From the NCBI GenBank assembly GCA_023410025.1, contig JAEYQM010000030.1, positions 23,868 to 87,867 on the forward strand: a stretch of DNA of 64,000 nt, read 5' to 3'. How positions within the stretch are numbered: the first letter of the stretch is position 1; every line of letters begins with the position of its first letter. This DNA comes from Bacillota bacterium (lineage in GTDB: Bacteria > Bacillota_I > Bacilli_A > ML615J-28 > CAG-698). The notes below the pieces were generated by a model. The model was not told the origin of the DNA and made no database searches. It saw only the letters and a program-made list of their open reading frames with translations. The position numbers were made by a program, and so were the translations under genes. This document shows positions 33,213 through 43,005 of this stretch, piece after piece.

Positions 33213-33545
33213 TTTAAGACTTTTTAAAATACTTTCAATTCTATTTCCTTGCTCATTTGATTCATCATACTTAAAACGTAGGTCAGGAGTCTTACGAACC
33301 TCTAATCTTTTGCTAAGAATTCCTTTAATAAATCCTTTAGCTTCGGCTAAGTTTTCTGTTGTAGCAATTCTTTGTTCTTCATCACCAATTACAGTGTAAT
33401 ATACAGTTGCAATTGATAAATCATTTGTTAGATTAACATTTGTGATTGTAACAAATTTTAATCTATCATCTTTAACATCATTAAAAAGTATTGTTGAGAT
33501 TTCTCTTTCTAGAATTTTCTCTAATCTTTCTTTTTTAAAAGCCAT
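33198..33545 (-). CDS. rbfA: Ribosome-binding factor A
   Basis: 115 residues, a KH-like 30S assembly factor that helps mature 16S rRNA. RLEKILEREISTIL, DLSIATVYYTVIG and LSKRLEVRKTPDLRFKYDESNEQGNRIE are the typical motifs. Its ATG overlaps the infB stop (TAATG) with AAGGTGA upstream, so translation is coupled. Confidence 0.95.
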   Translation of the reverse strand: MAFKKERLEKILEREISTILFNDVKDDRLKFVTITNVNLTNDLSIATVYYTVIGDEEQRIATTENLAEAKGFIKGILSKRLEVRKTPDLRFKYDESNEQGNRIESILKSLKKDGE

Positions 33546-35899
33546 TATTTCACCTTTTCCATTACATGTGCTTCAATGATATCGCCAACTTTAATATCAT
33601 TATAGTTTTCAATTGTCATACCACATTCATATCCTAATTTAACTTCTTTAACGTCATCTTTAAATCGTTTTAATGAAGAAAGCTTTCCTTCATAAACAAC
33701 GATGCTATCACGAATTAAACGGATTTCTGAATTTCTTCCAATAGTTCCACTTGTAACATAACATCCCGCAATTGTACCAATCTTAGATGCTTTATAGATT
33801 TCTCTAACTTCTGCTTGACCTGTAACACGTTCTTCAAATACAGGGTCTAACATACCTTTCATGGCAGCTTCTAAGTCTTCAAGTAATTTATAGATGATAT
33901 TGTATAGACGAATTTCAATTCCTTTTTCTTTTGCAAGATCTGTAATCTTACTTGTTGGTCTAATATTAAATCCAATTACAATTGAGTTTGAAGCAATTGC
34001 AAGTGAAATATCTGTTTCCGTAATTGTACCTACTGCACTACGAACAATATTAACTTTAATTCCTTCAACATCTAGTTTTTCTAAAGATGTTTTTAATGCT
34101 TCAATTGATCCTTGAACGTCAGCCTTAACAATTATATTTAATTCTTTAGAATTGTCATCTAAGTTATCAAATAAACTTGCAAGAGATACTACTTTTCCTA
34201 CACCTTTTTCAGCACTTATTGATCTAAACATTCTTTGTTCAGCAACTAAACGGGCAGTTTTTTCATCTTCAAATACCATGAATCTATCACCAGCATTTGG
34301 TACTTCTTCAATACCAGTAACTTCTACAGCTTTTGATGGAAGGGCAGTTTTTAAGTTAGCTCTTGTTTCATCTGTCATGGCACGAATTTTACCATATGTA
34401 TTACCAACTACAATTGGGTCACCAATTTTAATTGATCCATTTTTAACTAAAAGAGTAGCAACGACACCACGTCCGCGGTCTAGTCTTGCTTCAAGAACAG
34501 TTCCAATTCCTAAACGGTTTGGATTAGCTTTGAATTGTTCCATTTCTGAAACAAGTAATATCATTTCAATTAATGTATCAATACCTGCACCAGTTAAAGC
34601 AGAAAGTTCAACAAAAATTGTACTTCCTCCCCATTCTTCAGCAAGTAAGTTATAATTTGCAAGTTCTTGTTTTACTCGATCAGGTTTAGCTGATGGTTTA
34701 TCCATTTTGTTGATGGCAACAATAATTGGAACTTTAGCAGCTTGTGCATGTTCAATAGCCTCTTTTGTTTGTGGCATTACACCATCATCAGCAGCAACTA
34801 CTAGAACAACAATATCTGTTACTTCAGCACCACGAGCTCTCATTTCTGTAAATGCTGCATGTCCTGGAGTATCAATAAATGTAATATATTTATTATCATG
34901 TTTGATTTGGTAGGCACCGATATGTTGAGTAATTCCTCCGGCTTCAGTTGCAACTACTTTTGTATTTCTAATTCTATCAAGAAGAGTTGTTTTTCCATGG
35001 TCAACATGTCCCATAATTGTAACAATCGCTGGTCTTTCAACAAGTGTAGAAGGATCATCAACAAAATCCATTTGTTCGAATTTTGTAATATCTGTTTCAA
35101 TTTCATTCTTTAATTCATAACCAAATTCTAAGGCAATAAGTTCAACAACATCTCTTTCAATAACTTGTGCTGCACTTGCCATATAACCTATACCAATAAG
35201 TTTTCTTACAACTTCACCAACACCAACATTTAATCCATCAGCGATCTTAGCAACTGTCATTCCATCTTGGTAATATAAGATTTTTTCATCTTTATTCTTT
35301 TCAACTGGAACGTTTGCTTGACGGTTGGTAGTTGATTTTGACTTGTTTTTCTTTATGTTTTTGATTCTTGAAACTTTTTTGCTTTCTTCATCGTAATCTT
35401 CATAAATACTGTCATATACTCTTGATAATTCAATATCTTCATCTAATTTAGTAATTGGTTTAGTATCAATTACCTTTTGAACATTTGGTTTATTTTCTGT
35501 TTGTTTTTGTTCAACAGGTTTTGTATCATTAACAGACTTATTTTTATTATCTTGTGGTTTATTTGCTGGTTTATTATTGTTATAATTACTATTCTTATTG
35601 TTATTATAATTATTATTCCTATTATTGTTGTTATTATTGTTATTATAATTATTTACATTTCTATTATCATTGTTATAAATTTTTTTTGTGTCGCTAGTTG
35701 CAGCAGAAGTTTCAACCTTTTGTTCAGGTTTTTTAGTTTTTAAAGGTTTAATTTCTTTATTGTAAACCTTACTTAATTTTTTAATAACATTTTGATCTAT
35801 TTCTGTATCGATGTCTGCTCTAATATCGATATTTTCCAACTTCTTTAATATTTCCTCTAGAGGAACATTTAAGACTTCAATTATTTCTCTTACTTTCAT
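33545..35899 (-). CDS. infB: Translation initiation factor IF-2
   Basis: 784 residues. GTPase that brings fMet-tRNA to the 30S. N-terminal IF2N domain ([20 protein letters not shown]), a long low-complexity linker rich in Asn (~residues 75-130), a second IF2N ([21 protein letters not shown]), G domain [20 protein letters not shown] and NKMDK, then beta-barrel domains and the C2 domain. Start ATG 35899 with GAGGTGA. Operon rimP-nusA-rnpM-ylxQ-infB-rbfA. Confidence 0.97.
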   Translation of the reverse strand: MKVREIIEVLNVPLEEILKKLENIDIRADIDTEIDQNVIKKLSKVYNKEIKPLKTKKPEQKVETSAATSDTKKIYNNDNRNVNNYNNNNNNNNRNNNYNNNKNSNYNNNKPANKPQDNKNKSVNDTKPVEQKQTENKPNVQKVIDTKPITKLDEDIELSRVYDSIYEDYDEESKKVSRIKNIKKNKSKSTTNRQANVPVEKNKDEKILYYQDGMTVAKIADGLNVGVGEVVRKLIGIGYMASAAQVIERDVVELIALEFGYELKNEIETDITKFEQMDFVDDPSTLVERPAIVTIMGHVDHGKTTLLDRIRNTKVVATEAGGITQHIGAYQIKHDNKYITFIDTPGHAAFTEMRARGAEVTDIVVLVVAADDGVMPQTKEAIEHAQAAKVPIIVAINKMDKPSAKPDRVKQELANYNLLAEEWGGSTIFVELSALTGAGIDTLIEMILLVSEMEQFKANPNRLGIGTVLEARLDRGRGVVATLLVKNGSIKIGDPIVVGNTYGKIRAMTDETRANLKTALPSKAVEVTGIEEVPNAGDRFMVFEDEKTARLVAEQRMFRSISAEKGVGKVVSLASLFDNLDDNSKELNIIVKADVQGSIEALKTSLEKLDVEGIKVNIVRSAVGTITETDISLAIASNSIVIGFNIRPTSKITDLAKEKGIEIRLYNIIYKLLEDLEAAMKGMLDPVFEERVTGQAEVREIYKASKIGTIAGCYVTSGTIGRNSEIRLIRDSIVVYEGKLSSLKRFKDDVKEVKLGYECGMTIENYNDIKVGDIIEAHVMEKVK

Positions 35900-35903
35900 A
35901 TAT

Positions 35904-36200
35904 TCACCTCATTAATCTTTCTAAGGCATCAAAGAAACCCTTGTCAGTTAACCCAACAATTTTTCTTGGTTTACCTAAAGCTGATGATAATTCTTCACTT
36001 GATAAATCAAGATTGCACACCACTTTATAAAAATAACACTTCTTAACAAATTTATCAATTGTTCTTTCAGATGCATCATTTGCAACAAAAACAATTTTTA
36101 ATTTATTCTTTGATAGGGCATTAGCAACATTGTCTTCACCAGTAACTATACACCCAGCTTTATTTGCTATCCCAAGCAAGTTTAAAACTTTTTGGTCCAT
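35904..36200 (-). CDS. ylxQ: L7Ae-family RNA-binding protein YlxQ
   Basis: 98 residues. L7Ae/L30e/S12e fold: LLGIANKAGCIVTGEDNVANAL, IVFVANDASERT and SSEELSSALGKPRKIVGL. Probably a kink-turn RNA binder. Conserved position between rnpM and infB; start follows the rnpM stop directly. Confidence 0.9.
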   Translation of the reverse strand: MDQKVLNLLGIANKAGCIVTGEDNVANALSKNKLKIVFVANDASERTIDKFVKKCYFYKVVCNLDLSSEELSSALGKPRKIVGLTDKGFFDALERLMR

Positions 36201-36470
36201 CTATTTCTCACCAATCTTTTCTAATAACTCCTTGTAGATATCGTCTGGAATACTTGATTCTAAATGACGGCCAAGAACATTTTTAGATTTTGCAATATCA
36301 ATTGCTTCTTTAGTTTTTGAAATATATGCTCCTCTTCCATTCATTTTTCCAGTTGGATCAATTTTAATCTCACCTTCGGGTGTACGAACAATTCTAAACA
36401 TTTCTAATTTTGGATATGGTTGATTTGTTGCCAAACATTTACGTATAGGAACCTTTTTTTGTTTTGACAC
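36201..36470 (-). CDS. rnpM: RNase P modulator RnpM (YlxR)
   Basis: 89 residues. VPIRKCLATNQPYPKLEMFRIV, KIDPTGKMNGRGAYIS and LGRHLESSIPDDIYKEL are the YlxR family signatures; a role as RNase P modulator is known for Bacillus. Starts with GTG 36470 after GGAGGGTTAATC. Inside the nusA-infB operon. Confidence 0.92.
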   Translation of the reverse strand: MSKQKKVPIRKCLATNQPYPKLEMFRIVRTPEGEIKIDPTGKMNGRGAYISKTKEAIDIAKSKNVLGRHLESSIPDDIYKELLEKIGEK

Positions 36471-36482
36471 GATTAACCCTCC

Positions 36483-37568
36483 TTAGTTATTTACATTATA
36501 CTTAAATTCAATGCCTTCAACATTTGCATCGCTAAGTTTTTTGATATCAATTTTCCAACCTGTTGCAAGAACTGCAAGCTTAGCATTTTGGCCTTTACTA
36601 CCAATTGCAAGTGAGAATTGTTCATCATTAACAATAACTAATGCTTTTTTACTCTTTTCATCTGGCATTACACTTATTACATTTGCTGGTGATAATGCTT
36701 CAGCAATTAAATCAATTGGATTAGATTTCCATACAAAGATATCTATCTTTTCACCATTTAAGGCATTATTTATAGCTTTAATTCTAGATCCTGCCGGTCC
36801 AACACAAGCGCCTTTAGGGTCAATATCGCCATTAACACTAATTACACCAACTTTTGTTCTCTTACCTGGATCACGAGCAATACCCATAATTTCTATTTCA
36901 CCATTAGCAATTTCTGGAATGTTAAGTTCAAATAATTTCTTAACAATTTCTTTATTACTTCTAGAAATATATACTTTAGGTCCTTTACCTGTTTTTTCAA
37001 CTTTTGTTATGTATACTTTCTTTTCTTCACCTACTAAGAAATCTTCATCAGCAAGTGCATCTTTAAATGACATTGTTGCTTCAACTCCCTTTCCTAAGGA
37101 AATTGTAACAAATTTATCGTTTTTAGCAATGACTCTTCCTGTAATAATTTCTCCAACTTTATCATTAAAGAATGAGAATGCTTCTTCTCTTTCAAGTGAT
37201 TTTAATTCATTTAAAAGATTTTGACGGAATAAAGAAGCTGCTTTTCTCTTAAAGTTTTTAAGATTAACTTCTTCTCTAAATTCCATCCCTACTTTTACAC
37301 GAGGTTTTTTAAGTAATGCTTCTTCTAGCAATAATTGACCACGTGGTCCCTCTGGATCAATTTCATCAACTACATAATAATAATCATAGAATTTTATCTT
37401 TTTCTTTTCAAGATCAGATTCAATTTTTATTGTTCCTTTATATTCAACATCACTATTCTTGCATGCAATTTGCATAGCAATTTCTACTTTTTTTAATACA
37501 TCTTCTATATTAATCCCACGTTCTTGGGCAATGTGTTCTAATGATTCAAAAAACTCTTTGCTTATCAT
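36483..37568 (-). CDS. nusA: Transcription termination/antitermination factor NusA
   Basis: 361 residues, the short Gram-positive form without C-terminal acidic repeats. N-terminal polymerase-binding domain (AQERGINIEDVLKKVEIAMQIAC), S1 domain (GEIITGRVIAKNDKFVTISLG), and two KH domains (DPKGACVGPAGSRIKAI; SLAIGSKGQNAKLAVLATGW). Start ATG 37568 with AGGAGG. Confidence 0.96.
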   Translation of the reverse strand: MISKEFFESLEHIAQERGINIEDVLKKVEIAMQIACKNSDVEYKGTIKIESDLEKKKIKFYDYYYVVDEIDPEGPRGQLLLEEALLKKPRVKVGMEFREEVNLKNFKRKAASLFRQNLLNELKSLEREEAFSFFNDKVGEIITGRVIAKNDKFVTISLGKGVEATMSFKDALADEDFLVGEEKKVYITKVEKTGKGPKVYISRSNKEIVKKLFELNIPEIANGEIEIMGIARDPGKRTKVGVISVNGDIDPKGACVGPAGSRIKAINNALNGEKIDIFVWKSNPIDLIAEALSPANVISVMPDEKSKKALVIVNDEQFSLAIGSKGQNAKLAVLATGWKIDIKKLSDANVEGIEFKYNVNN

Positions 37569-37576
37569 ATTTCCTC

Positions 37577-38044
37577 CTAAAATTTAATAGCATGTCGGAT
37601 TTGACTTATCTTATTTTTTTCTATTTCAATATTTTGAATTCGACCCTTAATATTACATTCAATTAATAATTTTTCATTTTCAAATGATTTTAAATAACCT
37701 TCAAACTCTTTTACGTTATTAATCTTTTGATATGTTTTCACATTAATATATTTACCAATTGCTTTAAATAAATCAGCATCAGTCTTGATTGGTCTTTCTA
37801 GACCTGGACTAGATACTTCTAAGAAGTATTCATCTTCTTCTATTTCAATACTATCTAATTTCTCACTAACTAATTCATTTAAATTAGCTGATTCATCAAT
37901 TGTAAGTCCTACTTCCGTATCAGCTAAAATTCTTAAAATGTAAACACCGTTTTCTTTTACCCATTCGATATCAACAATTTCAAGATTTAATTTATCAGCG
38001 CACTCCAAAATTATTGGTTTTACCTTTTCAACAATTTCCGACAT
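37577..38044 (-). CDS. rimP: Ribosome maturation factor RimP
   Basis: 155 residues. Needed for 30S maturation. NLEIVDIEWVKENGVYILRILAD, DESANLNELVSEKLD and YFLEVSSPGLERPIK are typical. Start ATG 38044 (MSEIVEKV) with AAGGGG; the longer in-frame start runs into the leader hairpin and promoter. First gene of the nusA operon. Confidence 0.93.
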   Translation of the reverse strand: MSEIVEKVKPIILECADKLNLEIVDIEWVKENGVYILRILADTEVGLTIDESANLNELVSEKLDSIEIEEDEYFLEVSSPGLERPIKTDADLFKAIGKYINVKTYQKINNVKEFEGYLKSFENEKLLIECNIKGRIQNIEIEKNKISQIRHAIKF

Positions 38045-38072
38045 TTTTAACCCCTTATTAAAATTGATACAA

Positions 38073-38097
38073 GGGAGTGAGATATAATCCCACTCCC
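38073..38097 (-). promoter_or_regulatory. Leader hairpin of the rimP-nusA operon (rimP-leader-like)
   Basis: GGGAGTG(G)GATTATATCTCACTCCC forms a strong hairpin directly after the transcription start. A conserved rimP leader hairpin of similar GAGTGGG form is known in Bacilli; function unknown. Confidence 0.55.
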
Positions 38098-38111
38098 TAA
38101 TAACTACACTT

Positions 38112-38140
38112 ATTATACCATACTTAGAAGATGTTGTCAA
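38112..38140 (-). promoter_or_regulatory. Promoter of the rimP-nusA-infB operon
   Basis: Minus strand TTGACA (38135-38140), 17 bp, TATAAT (38112-38117): perfect sigma-A consensus. Confidence 0.9.
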
Positions 38141-38180
38141 AACAAATATAAACGATCATTTTCTTTTTAATAATTATTTC

Positions 38181-38852
38181 CTAGTTATTTGTCCATTTAA
38201 TTTCTATCTGATTTGTTTTTCTTAAATATTCGTTTGTTTTAGAAAATGGTTTTGATTTAAAAAAACCTCGATAAGATGAAAGTGGACTTGGATGAGAACT
38301 AGTTAATATTAAGTGTTTATCTTTGTTTTTTATTATATTTACCTTATTTATTGCATCTATACCCCAAAGAATAAAAACAACATTAGTTTTTAATTCTGAT
38401 ATCTTTGTAATTACTAAATCAGTTAATTTTTCCCAACCAACATTTTGATGACTCTTTGGCTTACCATCTTCAACTGTCAGTATCGTATTTAAAAGCAGTA
38501 CTCCTTGATTGGCAAGATATGATAAATCACCATTACTAACCATTTGTACATTTAAGTCATCTTCTATTTCTTTATAAATATTTTTTAGACTGGGTGGTAA
38601 TACAACACCTTTATTTACAGAAAATGCTAAGCCATTAGCTTGGTTAGGATTAAAGTATGGATCTTGTCCAATTATTACTACTTTACAATCTTCAAAACTA
38701 CACAATTCAAACGCTTTAAAAATATCGTTATACTTGGGATATATAATTTTGTTTTTATACTCATCTTCTATAAAATTACATAGTTTTATATACCAATTTT
38801 CATTATAACAATTGCTAAGTATATTATTCCAACCATCACTATTGATTTTCAT
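38181..38852 (-). CDS. ung: Uracil-DNA glycosylase, family 1
   Basis: 223 residues. Removes uracil from DNA. VVIIGQDPYFNPNQANGLAFSV keeps the catalytic Asp and the Tyr wall but has Phe and Asn where most UNGs have His; LLLNTILTVEDGKPKSH and the HPSPLSSYRGFF loop are intact. Start ATG 38852 overlaps the stop of the methyltransferase gene as ATGA. Confidence 0.93.
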   Translation of the reverse strand: MKINSDGWNNILSNCYNENWYIKLCNFIEDEYKNKIIYPKYNDIFKAFELCSFEDCKVVIIGQDPYFNPNQANGLAFSVNKGVVLPPSLKNIYKEIEDDLNVQMVSNGDLSYLANQGVLLLNTILTVEDGKPKSHQNVGWEKLTDLVITKISELKTNVVFILWGIDAINKVNIIKNKDKHLILTSSHPSPLSSYRGFFKSKPFSKTNEYLRKTNQIEIKWTNN

Positions 38853-39583
38853 TTATTACCTGCCAGATAATGCATAATTATGCCACCAGCTACACCTACA
38901 TTTAAAGATTCTAGCTTTGTATTCATATCAATTCTAACATTAATATCAGTTAGATTTAATATTTCTTTTTTTACGCCATTAGCTTCATTACCTAGAATAA
39001 TCGCATATTTATCATTTAATTTAAGTTGATTTAGACTTTTAGAATTTTCTAAAGTTGTACCAATTATTTTTATATTTTCCATTTTAAGAAAGTTAATCGC
39101 TTCAATAATATCCTTCTTCACAATTCTAATATTAAATATTGCTCCTTGAGTTGATCTAAGAACTTTATCATTATATATATCTACACTATCATTACTGACA
39201 ATAATAGTATCAATATTAAAGCCTAGGGCTGTTCTAATTAAAGTTCCCATGTTTCCTGGATCATTGATATTATCTAAAAGTAAGAATTTACTCCCAGTAA
39301 TATTTGAAGAAGTCATCTTACAAATCCCAATAATATTTTGAGGATTAACCGTACTTGATAATTTCTTTATAATTGCATCATTTACTAATATGTTTTCGAC
39401 GTTTTCCACTTGATCTGATTCATCAATAATTATAACTGTTTCTAATACATTTGCTAGTTTTGCTTCTTTTACTAAATGGTAACCTTCAATTATATATTTT
39501 TGTTCAAAATGACGATTCTTACTATCTTTTAACTTAGCAATTTCTTTAATAGTATTGTTAGTTAATGATGTAATTTTTATCAC
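38849..39583 (-). CDS. TrmH/SpoU-family RNA 2'-O-methyltransferase
   Basis: 244 residues. N-terminal substrate-binding domain (FEQKYIIEGYHLVKEA) and SPOUT catalytic domain with LLLDNINDPGNMGTLIRTA, ILGNEANGV and LNVGVAGGIIMHYL, the three TrmH motifs. Target RNA unknown, probably 23S rRNA. Starts at GTG 39583, which overlaps the upstream TGA (GTGA) with AAAGGATG before it; the longer in-frame start is unsupported. Confidence 0.88.
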   Translation of the reverse strand: MIKITSLTNNTIKEIAKLKDSKNRHFEQKYIIEGYHLVKEAKLANVLETVIIIDESDQVENVENILVNDAIIKKLSSTVNPQNIIGICKMTSSNITGSKFLLLDNINDPGNMGTLIRTALGFNIDTIIVSNDSVDIYNDKVLRSTQGAIFNIRIVKKDIIEAINFLKMENIKIIGTTLENSKSLNQLKLNDKYAIILGNEANGVKKEILNLTDINVRIDMNTKLESLNVGVAGGIIMHYLAGNK

Positions 39584-40182
39584 AACATTACATCCTTTAG
39601 TAATGTGAAGTATAAGTATATTACCATAATTAAAGTTAGACCAGATTGAATAATCCAAATCCATTTAAGAATCTTCTTTGCGTATTGATTCTTATTATAA
39701 TTTACATATATTGTCCATGTTGAGAAAAAATTAATAATTGGTAATGCGTATACAATTAAAACCGTCATTACATTAAATAAAAAATCGGAACCATTTTGAG
39801 CTACAATATCAAGTGGTTTATCTAAAACACCAATCATCCAGTTTGCAAAAGCAATCCATAAATAGTATGAAGCAATTGGGAAAAAGATTATAAATTGAAT
39901 TAAAGCAAATATAATCATCCATACTGGAATTTTATCTAAATTTGTGTTTTTCTCTTTTAAGAGTTTTTTTCTTTCTATAAGTAATTCTTTATACTTTTCT
40001 TTTGAATTTTGATACTGATTATATAAATCTTCAGTTTCTCCTTCATTTGTTATTTTTAAATCTAATTGGTCTAAGACAATCTCAAGTTCTTGAAGTTCAA
40101 TTTCAATTTGTTCTAATCTTGAAACTTCTTCATTGTTAACAACTTCAGTTTCTTCATTTGTTAGTAAATCCATATTATCCAT
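39580..40182 (-). CDS. Membrane protein with N-terminal coiled coil, unknown
   Basis: 200 residues. Residues 15-85 are acidic and helical (LEQIEIELQELEIVLDQLD...), probably a coiled coil, followed by about three to four TM segments (from ~92: PVWMIIFALIQFIIFFPIAS; ~135: VMTVLIVYALPIINFF; ~175: GLTLIMVIYLYFTLL). I do not recognise the family. Ribosome site GAGGTG before ATG 40182. Co-transcribed with the TrmH-type gene and ung. Confidence 0.75.
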   Translation of the reverse strand: MDNMDLLTNEETEVVNNEEVSRLEQIEIELQELEIVLDQLDLKITNEGETEDLYNQYQNSKEKYKELLIERKKLLKEKNTNLDKIPVWMIIFALIQFIIFFPIASYYLWIAFANWMIGVLDKPLDIVAQNGSDFLFNVMTVLIVYALPIINFFSTWTIYVNYNKNQYAKKILKWIWIIQSGLTLIMVIYLYFTLLKDVML

Positions 40183-40231
40183 TATATAACACCTCTATAT
40201 AATTATAGCATACTCAACTTAAAATTAAAAT

Positions 40232-40258
40232 AAAAAAGTGCAAATTGCACTTTTATTT
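40232..40258 (-). terminator. Terminator of the SASP gene
   Basis: AAAAGTGCAATTTGCACTTTT on the minus strand with T-run beyond. Confidence 0.82.
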
Positions 40259-40262
40259 TCAA

Positions 40263-40499
40263 TTATTTACCGCTAGTGTAATTGCCGCTTGCGCCTAAAT
40301 TAGATTGGGCAAGCTTAACTAAACGACGAGTAATTTCCCCTCCTACAGATCCGTTTTGACGAGCTGTCGCATCGGGTCCTAGTTGAACGCCAAGTTCAGA
40401 AGCGATTTCGTATTTCATTTGATCAATCGCGTTTTGTGCACCTGGAACTACTAATTTATTTTTACTAGTATTACTTGTGTTGTAAGATGAACCGTTCAT
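40263..40499 (-). CDS. Alpha/beta-type small acid-soluble spore protein
   Basis: 78 residues. Core motifs are unmistakable: [20 protein letters not shown] (including the EIASE germination-protease site), [19 protein letters not shown] and [11 protein letters not shown]. SASPs coat and protect spore DNA and are degraded by GPR at germination. Start ATG 40499 with AGGAGG; the GTG at 40508 lies in the ribosome site. Monocistronic with terminator. No clean sigma-G promoter could be assigned by eye. Confidence 0.96.
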   Translation of the reverse strand: MNGSSYNTSNTSKNKLVVPGAQNAIDQMKYEIASELGVQLGPDATARQNGSVGGEITRRLVKLAQSNLGASGNYTSGK

Positions 40500-40570
40500 T
40501 CTTTTCACCTCCTGTCAGTAATATTGTTATCAATAAACTATTTTTTATTAAATGTAAATTTTACCAGATA

Positions 40571-41788
40571 TTATATTTCAAATTTATCTTCATTAAATAC
40601 TGTTGTTTTCTTTAGATATGTTAATTGATACTTTTGAATATTTTGAATTGCAATTTCTATATCACTATCTAAATTACATTTTTCTTCTTCTTTTAGAACT
40701 GTTTCAAGTTTTGGTTTAATTGCTGGATGTTCAGGTACAAATATTGTACAACAATCTTCATATGGTCTAATAGAAATATCATATGTTTTAATTTTTCTTG
40801 AGATTGTTATTATTTCTTCTTTATCAAATGTCGCAAGTGGTCTCATAATTGGATAATTTGTTACATCATTAACTACTTTAATGCTTTCAAGTGTTTGTGA
40901 TGCTACTTGACCAATACTTTCTCCATTAATTATACAATCAATATTTTTTAATCTACAAAACTTATCAGCAATCTTATACATAGCTCTACGCATTAAAGTT
41001 ACCGTATAAATATTATTTGCAAACATATGAATTTTTGTTTGGATATTTGTAAATGGAACAACATATAAATCGATTTTCCCATCTAAATCGTATACTGATA
41101 ATTGTTCGATTAAATCAATTACTTTTTGTAATGCTAAGTCAGATGTATGGGGTGGGGAAGCAAAATGAATGGCACTAAGGTTAACACCTTTACGAATTGA
41201 TAAAAACCCTGCAACAGGTGAATCAATTCCCCCACTAATCATTAATAGTCCATCTCCTGCAATTCCACTTGGATAGCCCCCTAAACCTTTTATTACATTT
41301 GTATATAGATAAGTTCCTTCACTTCTTAAGTCAATTTCAAGACGCATATCCGGATTTCTTACATCAACACTCATACCTTCAATTTCAGGCAATACTAATC
41401 TTGCAACATTTTGTGATATTTCGATTGAAGTAAGTGGATAAGTTTTATCGCCACGATTTGTTTCAACTTTAAAAGTAAATTTACCATTTGGTCTTTGACT
41501 TTTAATTACTTCTACTGCACATTTTGCAATATTTTCTATATTATTATCTGTCTTTTTACATAAACTATAACTATGTAATCCAACTACTGTATTTAATTTT
41601 TCAATTACTTTATTATGATCTTCGCCATGTAGGTAAATATAAAAACGATAGCTTGTATGTGAATAAGTTAAATGAGGAAACTCACGACATTTATTTTTTA
41701 TATTTTCTACCATTTTTCTTAAAAACTGATTATAGTTTTTCTTTTTTAAAGTCATTTCGCCAAAGCGAACCAATATCATATCATACAT
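40571..41788 (-). CDS. thiI: tRNA 4-thiouridine sulfurtransferase ThiI
   Basis: 405 residues. N-terminal ferredoxin-like/THUMP region (residues ~60-165) and PP-loop ATPase GLLMISGGIDSPVAGFLSIRKG. No rhodanese domain, as in Bacillus. Adenylates U8 of tRNA and inserts sulfur; may also feed thiamine synthesis. CCTIF near the C-terminus contributes cysteines. Start ATG 41788 with GAGAGG 7 nt upstream, overlapping the cysteine desulfurase gene by 8 bp; the two work together. Confidence 0.95.
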   Translation of the reverse strand: MYDMILVRFGEMTLKKKNYNQFLRKMVENIKNKCREFPHLTYSHTSYRFYIYLHGEDHNKVIEKLNTVVGLHSYSLCKKTDNNIENIAKCAVEVIKSQRPNGKFTFKVETNRGDKTYPLTSIEISQNVARLVLPEIEGMSVDVRNPDMRLEIDLRSEGTYLYTNVIKGLGGYPSGIAGDGLLMISGGIDSPVAGFLSIRKGVNLSAIHFASPPHTSDLALQKVIDLIEQLSVYDLDGKIDLYVVPFTNIQTKIHMFANNIYTVTLMRRAMYKIADKFCRLKNIDCIINGESIGQVASQTLESIKVVNDVTNYPIMRPLATFDKEEIITISRKIKTYDISIRPYEDCCTIFVPEHPAIKPKLETVLKEEEKCNLDSDIEIAIQNIQKYQLTYLKKTTVFNEDKFEI

Positions 41789-42893
41789 ATAGTAACCTCT
41801 CTAAACTTTCCACAAATCTATCTATATCATTTTTACATACTTTGTATGAAAAACTTATTCTTACACTACTTAAGGCACGTTTATTATCATTAGTTAATGC
41901 AAGTATTGTTTTTTCTGGTGTCTTTAATTTTGATGAACATGCTGAAGATGTTGAAACATAGATATCATCATTTTCTAAATGACGAACAACAGTTTCCCCT
42001 TCAAAATTAATCACTGAAAAATTAAGACAATAATAACTTATATTTTCAAAGGGTGTATTAATTATAACACCATTTAATTTACTTAATTTTGCGTATGCAT
42101 AATCAAATATTTCTTTTACCTTTAACTGATTTTCTTTTGTTTTTGGAAAAAACTTTTTAAAAGCTTTTGTTGTTGCAACAATTAAACTTAAATCAAATGT
42201 TCCTGGTTTTAAACCAAATTGGGCACTTGATCCATATAATTGTTTTTGAATATTTAGACCTTTTTTATAAATTAATCCACCAATTCCTTTAGGACCATAA
42301 ATCTTATGTGTACTAAATGTGAATAAGTCAATATCATTAAAATCAAAATTAGGAACTACTTTACATAATCCTTGAACAGCATCAACATGTAATTTGGCTT
42401 TTGAATATGGTTTTACAATTTTAATAATTTCATTTATATTATTAACTGTTCCTAATACATTATTAACCCACATAATTGATACTAAAATTGTATCTTTATT
42501 GATTTCTCTTTTTAATTGTTCTAAATCAATCATACCATTTTCTAAGATATCTAAATAGATGATCTCAAATTGATCTTTTAATGCTTTAATTGGTTCAAAA
42601 ACAGATGCATGCTCAGTTTTTGTTGTTATTATTTTTCCACTTTTATGATTATTTACAATTCCAAAAATTCCTAAATTATTTGCTTCAGTTGCATTTGATG
42701 TAAATACAATATTATGTTCAACATTTAAAGTTTTTTTAATTTCATTAATTGCTAACTCATACATATAATTTGATTCCTTACCAAGTTTATGTAAAGAAGA
42801 TGTATTTGCAAAGAAATTTTTACTTGTTTTTATATATGATTCCAATACTTCTTCATCGATTGGAGTTGTTGCATTATAATCTAAATATACCAT
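41781..42893 (-). CDS. Cysteine desulfurase (NifS/NifZ type)
   Basis: 370 residues, PLP-dependent class V aminotransferase fold. VYLDYNATTPIDEEV, KTEHASV, HVDAVQGLCKV, the PLP lysine in TFSTHKIYGPKG and the active-site Cys in TSSACSSKLKTPEK. Supplies persulfide sulfur to ThiI, as Bacillus NifZ does. Start ATG 42893 with AAGGTG; the GTG at 42902 is part of the ribosome site. Confidence 0.93.
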   Translation of the reverse strand: MVYLDYNATTPIDEEVLESYIKTSKNFFANTSSLHKLGKESNYMYELAINEIKKTLNVEHNIVFTSNATEANNLGIFGIVNNHKSGKIITTKTEHASVFEPIKALKDQFEIIYLDILENGMIDLEQLKREINKDTILVSIMWVNNVLGTVNNINEIIKIVKPYSKAKLHVDAVQGLCKVVPNFDFNDIDLFTFSTHKIYGPKGIGGLIYKKGLNIQKQLYGSSAQFGLKPGTFDLSLIVATTKAFKKFFPKTKENQLKVKEIFDYAYAKLSKLNGVIINTPFENISYYCLNFSVINFEGETVVRHLENDDIYVSTSSACSSKLKTPEKTILALTNDNKRALSSVRISFSYKVCKNDIDRFVESLERLLYV

Positions 42894-42957
42894 TTTTTTC
42901 ACCTTTATTTATTATACTACAAATTTTTTGTTTTTTAAATATTTTTATGTTCTCATA

Positions 42958-42986
42958 TTGATTTATTTAAACTTATCTACTAAAAT
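42958..42986 (+). promoter_or_regulatory. Promoter of the GAF-domain reductase gene
   Basis: TTGATT (42958-42963), 17 bp, TAAAAT (42981-42986). Confidence 0.6.
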
Positions 42987-43005
42987 AATATTAGTGGAGG
43001 ATATT

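Noticed and set aside
35477..35743. Plus-strand ORF rich in Ile/Val opposite infB
   Set aside because: Shadow of the Asn-rich IF2 linker; no start signal.
39583..39664. Longer N-terminus of the TrmH-type protein
   Set aside because: It would overlap the upstream gene by over 80 bp; the GTG at 39583 has a ribosome site and GTGA coupling.
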